The notes under the pieces were generated by a model. That model was given only the letters and a program-made list of their open reading frames with translations, did no database searches and was not told the origin of the DNA. A program made the translations under genes and the position numbers. Shown here in pieces: positions 7,155-8,673 of a DNA stretch of 8,673 nt (positions within the stretch are counted from its first letter, which is position 1; each line of letters starts with the position of its first letter). The DNA is taken from the NCBI GenBank assembly GCA_019347795.1, contig JAHWKS010000161.1, forward strand, positions 1 through 8,673, given 5' to 3'. This DNA comes from Planctomycetota bacterium (lineage in GTDB: Bacteria; Planctomycetota; Planctomycetia; Pirellulales; Pirellulaceae).

Positions 7155-8477
7155 ATGGACCGACTCGAACTTGCTCTGCGCCGCTACCGACAGATATGTG
7201 CGGCGCCAGCCGGCCCGGGGGAAGTGCCGATGCGGGACGTGGTAATCTGGCTGCGCGAGGACGTCTCTCGCGTGCTTGAGGAGTACGCGTTTCGACCGAC
7301 GTTCCGTGCGTACGCCAGCTGGCCCGTAGTAGCACTTTGCCCGGGCGCGGAGACTCCCGAGCGCCATTTAGTAGAACGGGCCGGCGAGCAACTGGTCGAA
7401 TGTGCAGAAGCGTTGCTGAAAGTCCTCCGGCTGCGAACGGTTTTGAGGAAGATCGGGGAGCTGTTCCCGCCCACCTCGACCGTGGTGTCTCAGACCGTCG
7501 AGATCCGGAACGGCGGCCAGCGTCCCTTCGCCGCCGAGCGCGCGATAGTCGACCACTTCCAAATCGAGCTGGGGCAGCTTCAGGCGGTGGCCGACCGCGA
7601 CTGGACCGATCTGGTGAACGTCGCAGACTACTTCGAGCCCCAGCAGGAGTTCGTGGAAACGGAGGACGGAGAGTGGCTGCAGCGGGGCGAATGGGTGGTG
7701 TCCGTGAACCCAGAGCTGCTGCCCGCGGGAAACTTTATCGTGCGCTGTCTACGCAAGCGCATCTCGATGCGGCACGAGATCCTAAAAGCATGTCGTGGCA
7801 GGTGTCTGGTGGCGCTGCGACAGATCCGGCGCAAGTTGAAGGGTTGCGACGCCGTCGAAGAAGCATGGACGAGCCTTACGCAAACAGTTGACGAAATAGA
7901 ACGCACTTTTCAGACGGGGCGCGAAGCGCGGCTTCGCGACGCCTGCGTCGTTTCAACCCAGCTTTACGGGGCGTTTCATCCGGATCCTGATTTGAGCTGG
8001 CTCGGGCTGGATCCTGAGATCGTTGAAAACGGTCTGGCTATGGTGAAATTCCGGCTGCGGACATTCCAAGGCGCTCACATGCTGGAGCGAGCGGCCGCGT
8101 CGCTGGGGGACCTCCGGCGCCTTTACGAGGAGGGGCGCCCGGACCAGTCAGAGATCGAGGAGTCCATTGCGAGCGGAGGACTTGTCATCCTCGAGAGCGA
8201 CCATATCGCCTATTGGGAGGGCAAGCAGCTTACGAAGGAGATTGTCGGCACCTCATGGAAGTTCCTCCATGCGCTGGCGCGTAAAGCGCGGCATCGGGCC
8301 GCGGTAGAAGAGCGCGATGTCTTCGACAAGGTAGTCTCGGACTCGGCCATGAGCACGGCCTGGGGAAGGTTGAAGAAAATGCTGCCGGCGCCTCTCTGGT
8401 CGCGCGTCAAACTAGGTGCGGCTCCACGTACCTACCGCCTGGATCTCGAGCCCCACCGCATCTTCCTATTCTCCTGA
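7155..8477 (+). CDS. 440-residue protein of unknown function with a probable C-terminal winged helix
   Basis: I do not recognise a named family. The start is the ATG at 7155 (MDRLELALRRYRQI), with a good ribosome binding site. The protein is soluble-looking, with no signal peptide or membrane segment. Residues about 65-105 and 210-265 are predicted long helices, the second rich in charged residues and possibly coiled coil (ALRQIRRKL...TSLTQTVDEIERTF). The last roughly 90 residues (352-440) read like a winged helix: a strand (YWEGKQL), a helix (SWKFLHALARKA), a second helix after VEERDVF, a candidate recognition helix (STAWGRLKKML), and a wing hairpin ending RLDLEPHRIFLF. This resembles the DNA-binding end of OmpR-type regulators without a receiver domain; it is an inference from pattern. 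The gene diverges from the recombinase, is bracketed by an inverted repeat, and is followed by a terminator, so it is a single-gene unit. A regulator of the recombinase operon is one possibility. Confidence 0.8.
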   Translation: MDRLELALRRYRQICAAPAGPGEVPMRDVVIWLREDVSRVLEEYAFRPTFRAYASWPVVALCPGAETPERHLVERAGEQLVECAEALLKVLRLRTVLRKIGELFPPTSTVVSQTVEIRNGGQRPFAAERAIVDHFQIELGQLQAVADRDWTDLVNVADYFEPQQEFVETEDGEWLQRGEWVVSVNPELLPAGNFIVRCLRKRISMRHEILKACRGRCLVALRQIRRKLKGCDAVEEAWTSLTQTVDEIERTFQTGREARLRDACVVSTQLYGAFHPDPDLSWLGLDPEIVENGLAMVKFRLRTFQGAHMLERAAASLGDLRRLYEEGRPDQSEIEESIASGGLVILESDHIAYWEGKQLTKEIVGTSWKFLHALARKARHRAAVEERDVFDKVVSDSAMSTAWGRLKKMLPAPLWSRVKLGAAPRTYRLDLEPHRIFLFS

Positions 8478-8523
8478 CCCGATTTGCGCCGCGAAGCGTA
8501 ATTGTCCGAAGCGGCGGAAACTC

Positions 8524-8559
8524 TCACGCGCATCGCCGGCGTTTGTGAACGCCGCGTGA
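8524..8559 (+). other. Nested hairpin spanning the right inverted repeat
   Basis: GGCGTT (8538-8543) pairs with AACGCC (8548-8553) around a TGTG loop. Directly outside it, TCACGC (8524-8529) pairs with GCGTGA (8554-8559), leaving an eight-base bulge (8530-8537) on the 5' side. No T-run follows, so it is not a terminator by itself. Most of its 3' half is the right repeat copy, but the pairing partners on the 5' side are missing at the left copy. Confidence 0.5.
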
Positions 8560-8572
8560 TTGCTCGCACCTA
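8543..8572 (+). repeat. Right copy of the inverted repeat flanking the 440-residue gene
   Basis: Positions 8543-8563 are a perfect 21-base match, in opposite orientation, to 7091-7111, followed at the same offset by the shared CCTA (8569-8572). It sits 65 bases after the stop codon of the 440-residue gene and before the terminator. The two copies are about 1.45 kb apart and face each other in the arrangement expected for sites that would invert the DNA between them. Confidence 0.75.
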
Positions 8573-8578
8573 CGCTTA

Positions 8579-8611
8579 GAGGCTGGTGGCGGTCCACCGG
8601 CCTCGCTTTTT
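8579..8611 (+). terminator. Rho-independent terminator after the 440-residue gene
   Basis: GAGGC (8579-8583) and GGTGG (8585-8589) pair with CCACC (8594-8598) and GCCTC (8600-8604) around a CGGT loop, with a T-G wobble between the two blocks. After GC comes a run of five T (8607-8611). It should end the transcript of the 440-residue gene and insulate it from the gene starting at 8624. Confidence 0.8.
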
Positions 8612-8623
8612 AGGGAGGAACAG

Positions 8624-8673
8624 GTGTCCCGCCAGTCCAACTCCATGCAGCAGCGCATCGGCGATTCAGATCG
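8624..8673 (+). CDS. Start of a plus-strand gene cut off by the window edge
   Basis: AGGGAGGAA (8612-8620) is a strong ribosome binding site, placed five bases (counting from GGAGG) before a GTG at 8624. The frame stays open to the edge and reads MSRQSNSMQQRIGDSD. An ATG seven codons later (8645) is in the same frame but has no ribosome binding site. Only sixteen codons are visible, so no function can be given. Because a terminator lies just before it, its promoter must overlap or follow the terminator, or it depends on read-through. Confidence 0.45.
   Translation, partial: MSRQSNSMQQRIGDSD

Overview
The window looks like a GC-rich bacterial chromosome, most likely from a planctomycete. That reading rests on gene style: a large exported multihaem c-type cytochrome of a kind common in that phylum, a divergent tyrosine recombinase with an N-terminal arm domain followed by a small helical protein, and the remains of a ComEC-like metallo-beta-lactamase-fold gene. 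No rRNA or housekeeping marker is present, so the phylum is an inference.

Layout. (1) Positions 1-3487, minus strand: a 1031-residue exported tri-haem cytochrome (392-3487), followed on the same strand by the first 93 codons of a small, charged helical protein that runs off the left edge (1-280). (2) Positions 3488-4932: about 1.4 kb without an intact gene. It holds the frameshifted N-terminal remnant of a secreted ComEC-like MBL-fold gene (about 3816-4166, minus) and a strong plus-strand terminator hairpin (4248-4282) with no visible gene feeding it. (3) Positions 4933-7019, minus strand: a tyrosine recombinase (5529-7019) and, 23 bp downstream, a 190-residue helical protein (4933-5505) whose first codons contain a perfect 21-bp DNA palindrome. 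(4) Positions 7155-8477, plus strand: a 440-residue protein of unknown function, diverging from the recombinase, with a probable C-terminal winged helix. (5) Positions 8478-8673: a nested hairpin, a rho-independent terminator, and the first codons of a new plus-strand gene with a good ribosome binding site.

The most notable structure not explained by the genes is a 21-bp perfect inverted repeat, with a further shared CCTA at the same offset, at 7082-7111 and 8543-8572. The two copies bracket the 440-residue gene. The left copy lies just upstream of the recombinase and overlaps the predicted -35 box of the 440-residue gene. Recombinase, small helical protein, putative DNA-binding protein, repeat pair and palindrome together could form an accessory module: an invertible or mobile element, or a self-regulated locus. 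This is a hypothesis from layout only; no function has been shown.
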